A stretch of 64,000 bases of DNA from Rhyacichthys aspro (taxonomy: Eukaryota; Chordata; Actinopteri; Gobiiformes; Rhyacichthyidae), in the NCBI GenBank assembly GCA_036850595.1, contig CM072148.1, positions 22,686,731-22,750,730 of the forward strand. Direction: 5' to 3'. The position numbers and the translations under genes were made by a program. Positions 1-36,196 of the stretch are shown piece by piece. The notes under the pieces are model-generated. The model was given only the letters and a program-made list of their open reading frames with translations. It did no database searches and had not been told where the DNA came from. Each line of letters begins with the position of its first letter. Within the stretch, counting starts at the first letter, position 1.

Positions 1-302
1 GATTAGCTTTGATATGAGTTTTAATTAAACCTTGTTGGTCCAATCAGGCCTTGGTTTATATTGTTGATCAATGGCATTTGTAATATGCTTTCACAGGCAT
101 TTGGTCCAATTAACAAACTCCAGTACGGTTCACTTGAACTGCTGTGAGTTGAAAAGGTGGGTCTTGGTCTGGTTTCACACAGCCCTATTCCAACCAGCTA
201 TTGAGGCAGTAACCCATGCGATAAACAGTTATATATTTTCTTACGAGGCGGAACAGCCAGTTAACAGCAGTAGTCTTTCCTTCACAAACTATTCGCATGT
301 GT

Positions 303-1668
303 GCCGTGAAAATGTGTTTGCCCCCTTCCTGATTTCTTTTTTTTTCTTTATTTGTCACACTTAAATGTTTCAGATTATCAAACAAATTTCAATATTAGAC
401 AAGGATAACTCAACACAAAACGCAGTTTTTAAGTGGTGATTTTATTTATCGAGGGAAAAAACGTATCCAATCCTACACAGCCCTATGTGAAAAATTAGAT
501 GCCCCCAAAACCAATAACTGATTGTGCCACCCTCAGCAGCAACAACTGCAGTCAAGTGTTTGCAATAACTGGCAATGAGTATTTCACATCTCTGTTGCAG
601 AATTGTTTTAATTCAGCCACATTGGAGGGTTTTGAGCATGAACTGTCTTTTTAAGGTCCTGCCACACCATCTCAATCAACTTCAAGTCCTGACTGTGACT
701 AGGCCACTCAAAACCATTTTTTAAGCCACTCAGAGGTGGACTTGCTGGTGTGTTTTGGATCATTGTCCTGCTGCAGAACCCAAGTGCGCTTCAGACATGA
801 ACTGATGGACAGATATTCTCCTTTAGGATTTTTTGATAGAGAGCAGTTGGTCATGGTCCTATCAATCAAAGCAGTCCCAGACCATCAAAATATAACTACC
901 ATATTTGTTATAACTGTTGGTATGATCTTTTTCTGAAATGCTGTGTTATTATTACTCCAGATGTAACGGGACACATAACTTCCAAAAAGTTCAACTTTTG
1001 TCTCATCAGGACACAGAATTTTTTCCCCAAAGTCTTAGGGATCATTAAGATGTCTTTTTGGCAGAAGTGAGATGAGCCTTTATGTTCTTTTTGGTCAGTA
1101 GTGGTTATTGCCTTGGAACTCTGTCATGGATGCTATTTCTGCCCCGTCTCTTTCTTATGGTTGAGTAATGAACACTGACACAAGTGAGGCCTGCAGTTCT
1201 TCAGATGTTGTTGTAGGTTCTTTTGTGACCTCTTGGATGAGTCGTCTGAGCTCTTGGGGTAATTTTGGTTGGCCGGCCACTCCTGGGAAGGTTCATCACT
1301 GTTCCATATTTTCTCCATTTGTGGATAATGGCTCTCACAGTGGTTGGGTGGAGTCCCAAAGCTTTAGTTATTGGCTCTGTAACCCCTTCCAGACTGATAT
1401 CTATCAGTCTGAAAAGTCAATTTTGTTTGTCCTCTGTTAATTCATGATTTAACAAGGGGGGCAATTACCTCGTCACATAGTGCTAGTTAGGTTTGTATAG
1501 CTTTTTCCCCTTAATAAATAAAATCATCTCTTAAAAACTGCATTTTTTGTTTACGCATCTTATCTTTGTCTTATAATTAAATCTGTTTGATGATCTGAAA
1601 CATTTAAATGTGACAAATATGCACAAAAATTTGAAATCAGGGAGGCAATATGCTGCATTTACACACAG
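303..1668 (-). mobile_element. decayed Tc1/mariner-like element with long terminal inverted repeats
   Basis: Both ends carry the same ~100-bp sequence in inverted orientation (TGCCCCCTTCCTGATTTC and ATTTGTCACA..TTAAATGTTTCAGA on the left; the inverted form at about 1575-1660). The interior is recognisable as a Tc1-type transposase on the minus strand (for example the region of 1133-1318), broken by frameshifts and stops. The family is recognised from teleost genomes. Exact ends are approximate. Confidence 0.85.
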
Positions 1669-2699
1669 TTTTAGCCCCTTTAGCTGTAATAAATCAGATA
1701 GCAACTATAAATCTAATCATTATTTTCACCCCATTGTAAATCTTCATTAAGACACTGGAGCAAATCAGCTTTGCGCTAATTCTGCTCCTCTTAGAGACCC
1801 CTAAACCTAGGTGCTCTGGGTAAATATTTTTGCTCTATTTTTACATGCATTTTTCACATGTTTGTTTTAGTATGAGTTTTTAGCTTTAGTAAATCAGGCC
1901 CCTATTGATATTTGATACAGTAGCAGTCTTTATTTGCAACACTGCTACCATTTTCTTTTACTGCTCTTCATGTCAATCAAATGTTAAACATTAGTTAGGT
2001 CAGTTTCCACTGTCCAAAAAGCTACGAAGCACCTCAAATAATTATCCCTATCACTCCTACCCCTATCTCACTTTAGTCCACTAGTCCACAACAAGAGCTG
2101 GTCATAGAAACCATACCAACATAACATTACAGCTGCTAAAACAACATTAAGTGACAGTAGAAGTCGACAAAAGCGAAAAAGTATATAAAACACAGAAATC
2201 AAAATACAAGCGGTCAACGGCCACAGACCTAACATCTCAAGGCCACACTCAAGGTCAAGGCCTAGAGACTTTATCAAAATAATCACTGGAGAAAAAACAG
2301 TGAAACCTCTGTGAATTGCGGACTAAACGCTGACTGAAAGAACCAGAACAAACCTGTTTGTGTTGCCGTTTCCAGAGAGAGATCTAGTAACGTTCAGAGT
2401 TGGGCCGCATTGTTGTTTCCTCGGGGCTCTGTGCCTAATGTACCGAGGAGAACATTGTTTGTCCAGCTTCATCAGGCCTCCCTCTCCCCACAAACCCCCA
2501 AAAACACAAAACACCACTCTGCACTTGGACACTGCTAGCTTCTCTATTAGCTTTAGCTTCCTATTCCTTCCATATTCTTCAGTTAGATCCAGATTTCCAT
2601 TTTTTCTGTAGGGGTAACCACAACACCTTTGTCCCAGTAACAAACGAGAGAATATCCATTTATTGACCGATATGCATCACATCAAACTTATGACTATGA

Positions 2700-4350
2700 A
2701 AATGGTAAAAATCATTTACTTGTTTCTCAGTGGAAGTTCAACTAAATAATTCCCACCTTAGATTTTTCCATGACAATGACCATAGAACAGTTTGAAATAA
2801 TATCTTTCAAATCCCTTAAAAATTTGACACAGGAAGAACAGATAATATGTCAGGTTCAACTCCACTCCTTTAGGTGGCACTGTGTCTTTTTAGATTTTTA
2901 GCAAAGGGTGTATGATGGCCCACCCCTTCCCCATCGACAATTTTACCGGTGGCCACTTGTGGTATTGCGGAGGAGCCTGAAAAGACCCCTAAAATTTTAA
3001 AAATGGTTGCATCTTGTATTGGCAATTTCATTTTCGTATCTTCACTTATTTTCTATAGTTTACGAAACACGGTAACAAAGTCAGAACCCAACTTTTTTTC
3101 TTTTTTTTTGTATGAGCCAAAGAGCAACTTTCACTGAAAACCAGAAACGGCTAAAAATGACTCAGCATCAGGTCCAATTATACATCCATTATATTATCGT
3201 ATCAAAGCCAAATTTCCTGAAAAAAGATAATTAGTTTACAATTCTCTCTGTTGCTCATTCCCACAAAAGAACAAATTTTGCTCATTCCCACAAAAAGACA
3301 AATCCTGGATTTTTACCATTGCAATTGAAATTCAAGATGCAGCTTGTCTTTGTAAATGTTCATGGCCAACAGGCTTCTTATATAAAAAGAAACGTATTTA
3401 CAACATAACGTTAGAAGAGTGGAAAATCAACTATATATGTGGGCATTTCATTTACAAATATATTTAAGCAATCACTATTACTAAATTAAAATTAAAGAAT
3501 TAGTTTTTGTTACAGAAATATTTCTATGCAATAAGCAAAAACACATAAAAACTGTGATTTATCAACAAAATACTAGCCTTTAACAATACATGTTTGTCAC
3601 TGTATCACGTAAAAAGTTGTGAATAATTATCCCAAAGCGTTTTTCCAAAAGAAAAAGAAATACATCATTAAACTGCATCTCTCAAAGTAGTTTTGTGTTC
3701 CTGAAGGAGGCTACTATATGAGTTATCGCATGACAAAGGTTTATGGAAAATATAAAGGATAAAAAAGAAAAATATTCCCCAAATTGTTTATAATTTTGCT
3801 TCTGGGTAGAAATGAACGTAGACAAGTAAAAATTCCTTGCTTTAGAATTTTCCGGAAAAATTACTAAAAAAGGTATAGCATCACAAAAAGTCTAAAGTGA
3901 CACTGTTCTTAAAAATTCCCAAATTTCATCAGAATAATCACCTCCCTTGCATTTCTGGAAAATTAAAAATAAAAAATAAAAAAATTAAAATTACTTCTTT
4001 CTTTGTTTTCTTAAAGGAGGCGAATGTATGAGTTATAGGCTACACGTTACAAAATTGGAATTATGGATTGATAAAAATTCCCTAAAGTTTTGGGGTTTTT
4101 TTGCTTCTCAGTGGAAATGAAAAGGCATATCTAGTCAAATAAAAAAGTTCCCAGTTTAGAATTTTCCAGAAAAATGACTAGTGTCAAAGTAAGAAGTAGC
4201 ATTAGCATAAATGTAATCTATGTAATTTATGAAATTGTTTAAAAATAATCCAAAAATCCCACAAGAATATTCGCGTATCGGAAAATTAAACATGCACAGC
4301 TTGAAAAGTAAAACTAATCTGCCTTAGATATTTCCAGAAAAATGAGGAGT
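2700..4350. repeat. diverged ~310-bp repeat downstream of kcnh1
   Basis: AGGAGGCxAxTATATGAGTTAT-type blocks at 3705 and 4014 are 308 bp apart; GAATTTTCCxGAAAAATxACT blocks at 3847 and 4162 are 315 bp apart. Related partial blocks occur near 2760 and 4327. AT-rich; no gene. Confidence 0.6.
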
Positions 4351-4529
4351 GTAAAGTACAGTTTAAATAGATATCTATGAAAATCTCTTTAAAAATCTGA
4401 CATAGAAACATAATCCAAAGCAGGTAAGACGTCAGATAAGTCCTTAAAGTAAAGCTAAGTGTAACTACAACGGTCCGAGTGGAATCTGTGGAAGAAAAAA
4501 AACAAAAGAAAGTGTTTCTTACCAATTGA

Positions 4530-5460
4530 CCCCGCACATTTGTTAGGTTATGCCCCCGTCGTCCCGGCTCAGCCACATATATGATGCTGCAGCGCTAGAA
4601 GCTTCAGCCGCAAGGCAGAAAAACAACGCTGCGTTCATAATAGGAGGCCAGGGCTCCACCACGGCCTGGGACAGAGCTGGACCGAGGGAGGGGCACCACG
4701 CCATAAAAAGGAGGCTCCACTCAGCATTTCTGAGAGTAACCGCGGCCACAGTGACAGTCAGAGGCAAAACAGACCTGGACCAGCTACAGGTTGAAGGAGA
4801 CGAAAATGAAAACCCCTCAATTAACCGAACTTTAGGAAGTTTATCAGAATTACAGCACAAACAGAGTCATACAGTTTCACAGTCAACACTGAGAAAAACT
4901 GTGTACTTTCAAAACTCTGCATACAACAACCACTGTCATTCTTTTTATTCATAATATTCACATATTCAATATTTACAACCAGTTATCAATAAAGTGACAA
5001 AATTCCTATTTCATATAAACCTTACTTTAACTTTAACTTACTTTTCTGGGCTCAATAATAAACTGTACTTTGTGTGGAGTAATTTTTTTTTCTACTCACT
5101 GTAAAGAGAACGTTCAACTTTAATGTTTAAATGAATAAAGTGACTCACATATAAAGCAGGTCCAGTCTTTTCCATTTCCGATCCTTCCTGTTGTAGCTGT
5201 ATTCCTGGTCCTGTAGAGGGCGCTGTATTGTCGGAGAACACAACACTCGTGGTTGTTCTCTTGTGCAGAGCCATGAACAACCGAGTGGCACCGCATTGCA
5301 GATCAAAGAGCAGGGGAGGAGGGGTCTGTTTCCTGAGGGGCTCCCAGGAGAGAATCACAGCAGCGGTGACAATCAATGGAGCATTTAGTTTGTGTCAATA
5401 ATCACTACAACAACAGCAGCAGCAGCACAGTAGCACAGGACTCAGAGGATACATCAGCCT
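4530..5460. other. GC-rich island with possible minus-strand exons, unassigned
   Basis: 4550-4830 is distinctly GC-rich against AT-rich flanks and holds open frames on both strands. On the minus strand it ends in a good donor (CAATTG|GTAAGAA at about 4521). A second GC-richer block at 5150-5400 also ends in a donor-like TATAT|GTGAGTC. These could be 5' exons of a gene extending beyond position 1, or a CpG island only. No protein family was recognised. Confidence 0.25.
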
Positions 5461-8400
5461 GGGACAGAGAGAGGATAGTGGACACTTATTTGACAGAGAA
5501 ATAACTCCACATTCAAATGCACAGAGTGTTAACAAATGGGGCTTTAAGATTACATTAAATAGCCTAGTTTAATATCTGGAGTAGTTGTAAGCAGTGTAAT
5601 GTCTATAGATAAAAACTGCCAGAGCTTCTGTATACTGACATAAAAAATTACAAAGTATAAAACGGTTTATTGACAGCTGATGTGACATTGTTATAAATAA
5701 TCTTTGTGCTGATACAGGTGCAGGTGACAACGGAGAAGAATGACGTTTACAGTCAGTTATTTTAAAAAATGAAGACAGGGATTATTCAGCAAAAATTATT
5801 ACTATTATTATTGATCAAATTCAGCACTTGTTCCTTTGTGGAGTTAACATGTGACTAAACCAGGTCTGATCCAGGTCTGAACCAGTTCTGAACCAGGTCT
5901 ACATGTTAAAGCCATGGGTTGTGGGTGTTCATGCACAGGAAGCGGTCTTCATTAGTGACCAGTATCGGCTCAGTCTCTCGTAAAAAAACAAACAAAAACA
6001 GCTTCATGCAACAAACAGACAACAGACAATAGGACAAAAGACGACCAAAGTGCTTCAGAGTGAACCCAGTCGCCAACTCATTCAAGAACCTCACAAAACC
6101 AAACAGATCTGTGGAGAGCTTCCAGTAAACGTGGAGAATATCAGCATTTTCAAAAGGAAAATACATGGGATCTTTACATTCCATATATGGTCTTATCCTG
6201 TGATAGGTATCAAGTCCAAAATATTAATCCACAAAAACACTTTGGAAATTGGTAAGGTTGTATTTTATAAACCAGGTCTAAAGTAAAATTAACGCAGGAT
6301 TAAACTAGGACCGAACTGGGCTACACTAGACCCAAACCAGGACTAAACCTTGGACTAATCACAAACTTAACCAGGTCTAAACCAAGATTAAAGGCATAAT
6401 ATTAGGACTAAAGACAGAATTTATCACCAGAAGTGGCAATATTTGCTTTACTCTTTGCTGTTGAAACCACCCTGTGTGGCACCCCAAAATGTTGCAAGTG
6501 AGAGAAGTAGATACAGGGTGTACAGTTTTCATAAAAGATGGGCCATTTCCTGTTTATTCACAAAGGAGAATTGGAAACCTGTGTGTTTAGGTTAAGTGCT
6601 CAAGGAGTGTAATGTTTAGTGCCATTTCGACACTCATGGAGAAAAATACAACAGCTGCAAGGACAACTGGGAAGAAAGAAGATAAACGAATTGTTTCACC
6701 TGTAGCCAGAGCTCAGTGATGCAGCAGTTAAATTAGCTTACTGATCACAAAATGGCATTAGCATGAAGGTCATCAGCTGAAACTGACGAGAGGAGTGACG
6801 TTATAATGCAATTGTACTTTGCACAAAAACTAAGGGAAAAATTGGCGTTGTCGTTATTTATAGGTTATTATGCTATTATTTTACTGGACCGGCCCACTTC
6901 AGATCTAATTACGCCGTATGTGGCCCCTGAACTCAAATTTGTTTGACATCCCTGCTCCGTTTTTGAGCAATGACGACTGATTTTTAACATGATTGTGCGT
7001 CTTTTGTCTGAGATGACTGAAATTGCACACCTGGCTTAAGTCTTAAAAACCTTTGTTAGGCATGAATGGGTTTTGTATGTGCTTAAAGAGACAGGTTGAA
7101 TCCACAATTAAAAGACAAAAAACAAGCAGAATATTGTTTAAAATGGACATATTTTCTCTAGCAAAGATTGACAATTTATGATGATGATGATGAATGATCC
7201 TATTTGAGAAAGTGGAGTTAGCAAGGTAGAGTCTGGGTCTTGAGTCTTGTAAAATCTCAAAAAAGGGACTTTGTGTGTGATTTTGTGTATTTTGTGCTCT
7301 GCTCCAATCAAACTGTGAAGCTAATCAAAGACATTGCCCTCTGGTCAAATAGAGGGTGCTATTTTGAACAAAAGTTAAAAAAAAAAAAAAAAAAAAAAGC
7401 CCTTTTAAAATGCTGATACTGCACAGATGAACTTTAACAACGACATTTACTTGTGGCGACTGGGTCTATATTATTCCACATGGCAATAATTGCATATTAA
7501 TATGTTATATTATTAGTATTTGACAGGACACGTTACACGTTACACATTTCAAATGGTTTTCCACTTTCAGCCCAGAACATTGTCTTCACAGTAAGAGCTA
7601 TAAGGGCAATAAGGATAAGACATTCAGAAATATAATCTTTGCCCATTATTTTAAATCGTCTTATTGAATCATGGCGCTACTTCCTGCTTCACAGTGCACA
7701 GTCCCTTTAAAGCCGTTGAAAAATATTGCCATCAAAAGTCTTTATCTTCTTTGTTGTCATTTATAATCTTCATGTTTTCCAGTTTGCTGTAACTAGAATC
7801 GTTTGTAATCCAAAACTTCTCTTAGTCAAGTTTTGTAATTAATATGGAATACAATTTCTGTGGAAATCCCTAGTATTGTCCCTTCTATTGCTATATAAGT
7901 CTTGTTTCCTGTCCATTAAGAGTTAAATGCACAATTTTAAAAAGTGAGCACAATTTACAATTAAGGCTGAAAAAGCAGACTGTTGTATTGGCGAAAATTA
8001 AGAGTTGAATCTGGGTCTAGTTTTTGTAAAAACTCAAAAAAAGAATTCTCTGGACTTGATTTGTTTTTGTATTTTGGCATCTCCAATATTGGAAGCAAAA
8101 AAATAATAATAATTCTGCGAGATTCAACAAGATTCTTGGAGATATTAACTTAACAATCAGTCCCTTAGCAGTCTTTCAGCCATCTCACACCAAGAATTCT
8201 TAATGAAATCCTTTTTCTGGAAGACACTGATGAGAAGTTGAAACTCTTATTTTTGGAAGACTTCAGTGTTAAAAACAAGTCTAGGATGTGCTACCGTTAC
8301 AAAAGGAAGATCAAAAAAAGGTAACAGGTAAGTGCTTACATTTGGAGGATTTTTATATTTAATACTATTATTGTGGGACGCTAAAATAATGTAATTCCAG

Positions 8401-8588
8401 AAATGCGACCTGGTTGCTCTAAAATCTGAATTTCTCCTCTTGAGACTTGACCGGACCTCTTTGTGATTTGCAAACATTATCCTGACAAAAATTGCCTCTG
8501 GCCTTACCTTGTCTTGATTGAAAATGTCACAGACCATTACAGTTATTACTTGACCTCAAAGCTATGAAATGGGAAAAGAGCTATGTCT
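5461..8588. other. kcnh1 downstream region, no gene seen
   Basis: AT-rich DNA including the kcnh1 3' UTR, whose end I cannot place. It contains short runs of the GGTTTAGTCCT-type repeat (about 5860-6400) and a poly-A run near 7380. Two related blocks begin near 7080 and 7905, sharing ...GAATCTGGGTCT...AAAACTCAAAAAA. Confidence 0.5.
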
Positions 8589-33263
<24,675 letters not shown>

Positions 33264-33430
33264 GGGTGACACCTGCCGCAGCGCGAGCCTCACATCTCCA
33301 GCGCAACCTGCCTGCCTCCCCGTCTCTGCCCTGCGTCCGCGAGAGCAACAGCTCGAGCTCAGCTGGAGAGCGGGGATTGGCAGATGGCTGCAGCACGAGC
33401 GACGAGGGCGGGGCCAAGACTGGTCCAAGT
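33264..33430 (-). promoter_or_regulatory. GC-rich 5' UTR / candidate promoter of kcnh1
   Basis: A GC-rich, CpG-bearing patch directly upstream of the kcnh1 ATG, ending at A/T-rich sequence near 33480. I see no TATA box in it. The transcription start cannot be placed from sequence alone. Confidence 0.4.
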
Positions 33431-33987
33431 AAAATCCAGAAAAAGAGAGAGGTGTATGAAAGAATGCATTATTTTACTTTCTAAAGGATAAGAAGAGAGC
33501 GTAAGAGTAATATCCAATAACGAAAGAACATTTTTTTTTTTTTTGTGAAATCACTTTTACTTTCTTTCTTTTTTAAAAATTCCCTACAGTTTCAAAAATA
33601 CTCTTTCTCCCAAATTGTAACAAATAAAAAGTGATATTCATGCATTAGTTACTTTTTTTTTTGACATTGTATACATTATACACATTTTTATACAACTATA
33701 GATATTTAAAAATGCATTTTTATTTTATTTTGTAGATGCATTTTTGTGTATTTTTTTCCTTTTTAAACAACAACAAAAAAAAGCATGAAAAAAATCAAAC
33801 ATCTAAAGTAGGCTGTTCTGATAAATTTTTCCCTGATTTAACACTGAGTAACTTTTATGAACCTGTATTTTAATTTTAAATATTATCGTAACAGAATAAT
33901 GCACTGGTTTATCTTATCTTTTGTTTATAGAATCTATTTACTATAGTTTTGAAAATGTAAAATGTCATAATTTGTGTGACTCTAAAG

Positions 33988-34362
33988 CAGGGGTGGGCAA
34001 ACTTTTTGGCTCAAGGGCTACACTGGGTTTTAAAATCTGACAGATGGGCCAGACCAGTAAAATATAAACTAGTATTGATTACATTAGAAAACCTGTACCA
34101 TTTCTTGCACAGTTTCTTGGCAAATAAGACTTATGGCTACTGACTGGACTTCAGTCAATAATCTGTCAAATATCTCCACTCCATATTTAAAACTTGTGTG
34201 AATGGAAGTTTTCTGTATGTAGATATGATGGTAGCTTTAGCAAAAGCACAAGGCATATAAGGAAAATGGCCAAATATGTGCTGTCTTATATTAAATTATA
34301 AATACTTTGTAAATGCTCAACGGGCCGCATGTGGCCCCCGGGCCTTAGTTTGCCCACCACTG
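33988..34362. mobile_element. hAT MITE with 8-bp target duplication
   Basis: Begins CAGGGGTGGGCAAACT and ends with its inverse, AGTTTGCCCACCACTG. Flanked by CTCTAAAG on both sides (33980-33987 and 34363-34370). No coding capacity. It lies between kcnh1 and pex6. Confidence 0.92.
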
Positions 34363-34370
34363 CTCTAAAG

Positions 34371-36059
34371 TAAAACCTGCAAAAAGCAGAACTAACAAAG
34401 GTCTACAACAGAGGACACCGAAAAAAAATCAGCTGTTTTTAGATGAAAATATAGAAGCTTATCTTTTATTGTAAATGTACTTGAGTAAATGTATCGTATT
34501 TCCACAATCACATCACAATATCCCATGGTTGGGCTGAATACACTTTAATTATTGACTGATGTATGCAAATAGATAAATAAATCAATAAATCAATAAATAA
34601 ATAAGAATTTTCACACATCCCCACAGCAGCTAAGTAAAAGGAAGACAAAATTCTCCTCACTTCATTTACCTGCCTGCACACACTTTTCCACCTGCATAGA
34701 TTGCAAAGCTCTTTACATCAAGCTTCCATTCACACAAACACAAGCTCACACTCATTCACTCACAACAATAAATCTGCCAAATGTGGGGTCAGAAGTGTTT
34801 AATAAAGTCTTGGTTTTTCTCATGTTAGAGCCTAAAACGCCTAGTGGTATGGCCTTTTATTAAAATGTCGCAAAATACATAAGAGTGTGTAGGATTTAAG
34901 AACATTTCTATTTTCTGAATTACCAAGTCCATGAGTCTGGACTGTTCCCTGGGACCTTTCAGACCTTATATTGTGGTTATAAAAACAAATACGCATTGAC
35001 TTCCTGTTTCAAATCAATATAAATTAGGGTTTATTTTTTAAATCACATCATTTACATAATTTACATTCAAATGTTCACAGTCTTTCAACAGAGCACATTC
35101 AGCTTTTTTCATAAACACATTTTTAAAACGCCTGGTGCTGTAGCTAGTGATGTTAACATCCATTGAAGTAGTGCTAAACTTCATAAAGCATCAGTGGAGC
35201 ACATTGCATTTGGTCCAGCTCTAACCACACCTGAAAATAAATTTAATAAATAATATTTTTTTTACAAATGTATGTGATTATATATTTGTGTGTCTGTATC
35301 TAAAAAAAAAAAAAAAAGTTTTTTTTTGGGCGAGCCGCAGAACCAGGTTTTAGAAAAAATGACCAGTTTACAATACTGAACCTAGTTTATCACTTTGTTG
35401 TAAGACGATCATATAAAATAAATCATAGTCTGTCTGCACAAATTATGGAAAATGTCTTAAATTATCTTTCAGCAAAAAACTAAAAAAGTATATGAACAAA
35501 CCTAAATTTGAAAAAATTGACACTGTAAAATGTAAAAAAAACCCAGAATGCTACCATATTTTATCTAATATGATACAATAATGTGTTAATAAAATATGAT
35601 TTAATGACATCTGCAAATCACTTAATTGTTTTTATTTTACATTTTACAGCGTCTCAGATAGTGAATTATTAAATATGTTTTGTTATATACCACTTGTCTG
35701 TTTCTTGTGGATGGTATGGACCCCCTCGAAAACGAGATGGCACATCTCAAGGGGCTATCCAAAATTAATAAATTAAATTTGTGAGTTTTTAACCCTCAAT
35801 AAAGGATTTTTACCAAAATTTGATGAATTTAGTGACAAAATAGACCCCAGAGTTACAAAATACAGAACTACAGAACTAACCCACAATTCAATAAAATAAT
35901 ATATGATTTAATCGAGACATATTTAGATCTGGAAATTTGTCAGTTTTACAAAAAATGTTGAAGCCATTTTGGTTTGGTTGATATTTTGGAATGATCGGTC
36001 TGTATTAAAGACAATTGTATGAAGTTATTTCACTGATTAATTTTAGTGTTTGTTAAGGT
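34371..36059. other. intergenic DNA between kcnh1 and pex6, no gene seen
   Basis: AT-rich, with short A and AAAT runs (34570-34600; 35300). The part nearest 36060 is the presumed pex6 3' UTR; AATAAA on the minus strand near 35630 is a possible polyadenylation signal. Confidence 0.4.
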
Positions 36060-36196
36060 TCATTTCTCTGACAGAGTTTGTTGCAGGGCCTGGTATCGCA
36101 GCAGCTCTCGCTCGGACACAGAAGGTCTGAAGTTTTCCACAGCAACAGAGAAATCCTCCGCAGAGAGTCTCAGAGAGGAGTCCTCACTGTCCAGAT
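36060..36196 (-). CDS. pex6: pex6 exon 20 and stop
   Basis: Encodes LDSEDSSLRLSAEDFSVAVE through RPSVSERELLRYQALQQ and LSEK, then TGA at 36062-36060. P-S-V-S-E-x-E-L-L-R-Y matches the end of mammalian PEX6. Confidence 0.96.

Noticed and set aside
1168..1440. Plus-strand open frames of 60-90 codons
   Set aside because: They are antisense to the decayed Tc1-like transposase and have no family resemblance of their own.
7378..7398. Poly-A run as the end of a retrotransposed cDNA
   Set aside because: No coding trace or target duplication is visible next to it.
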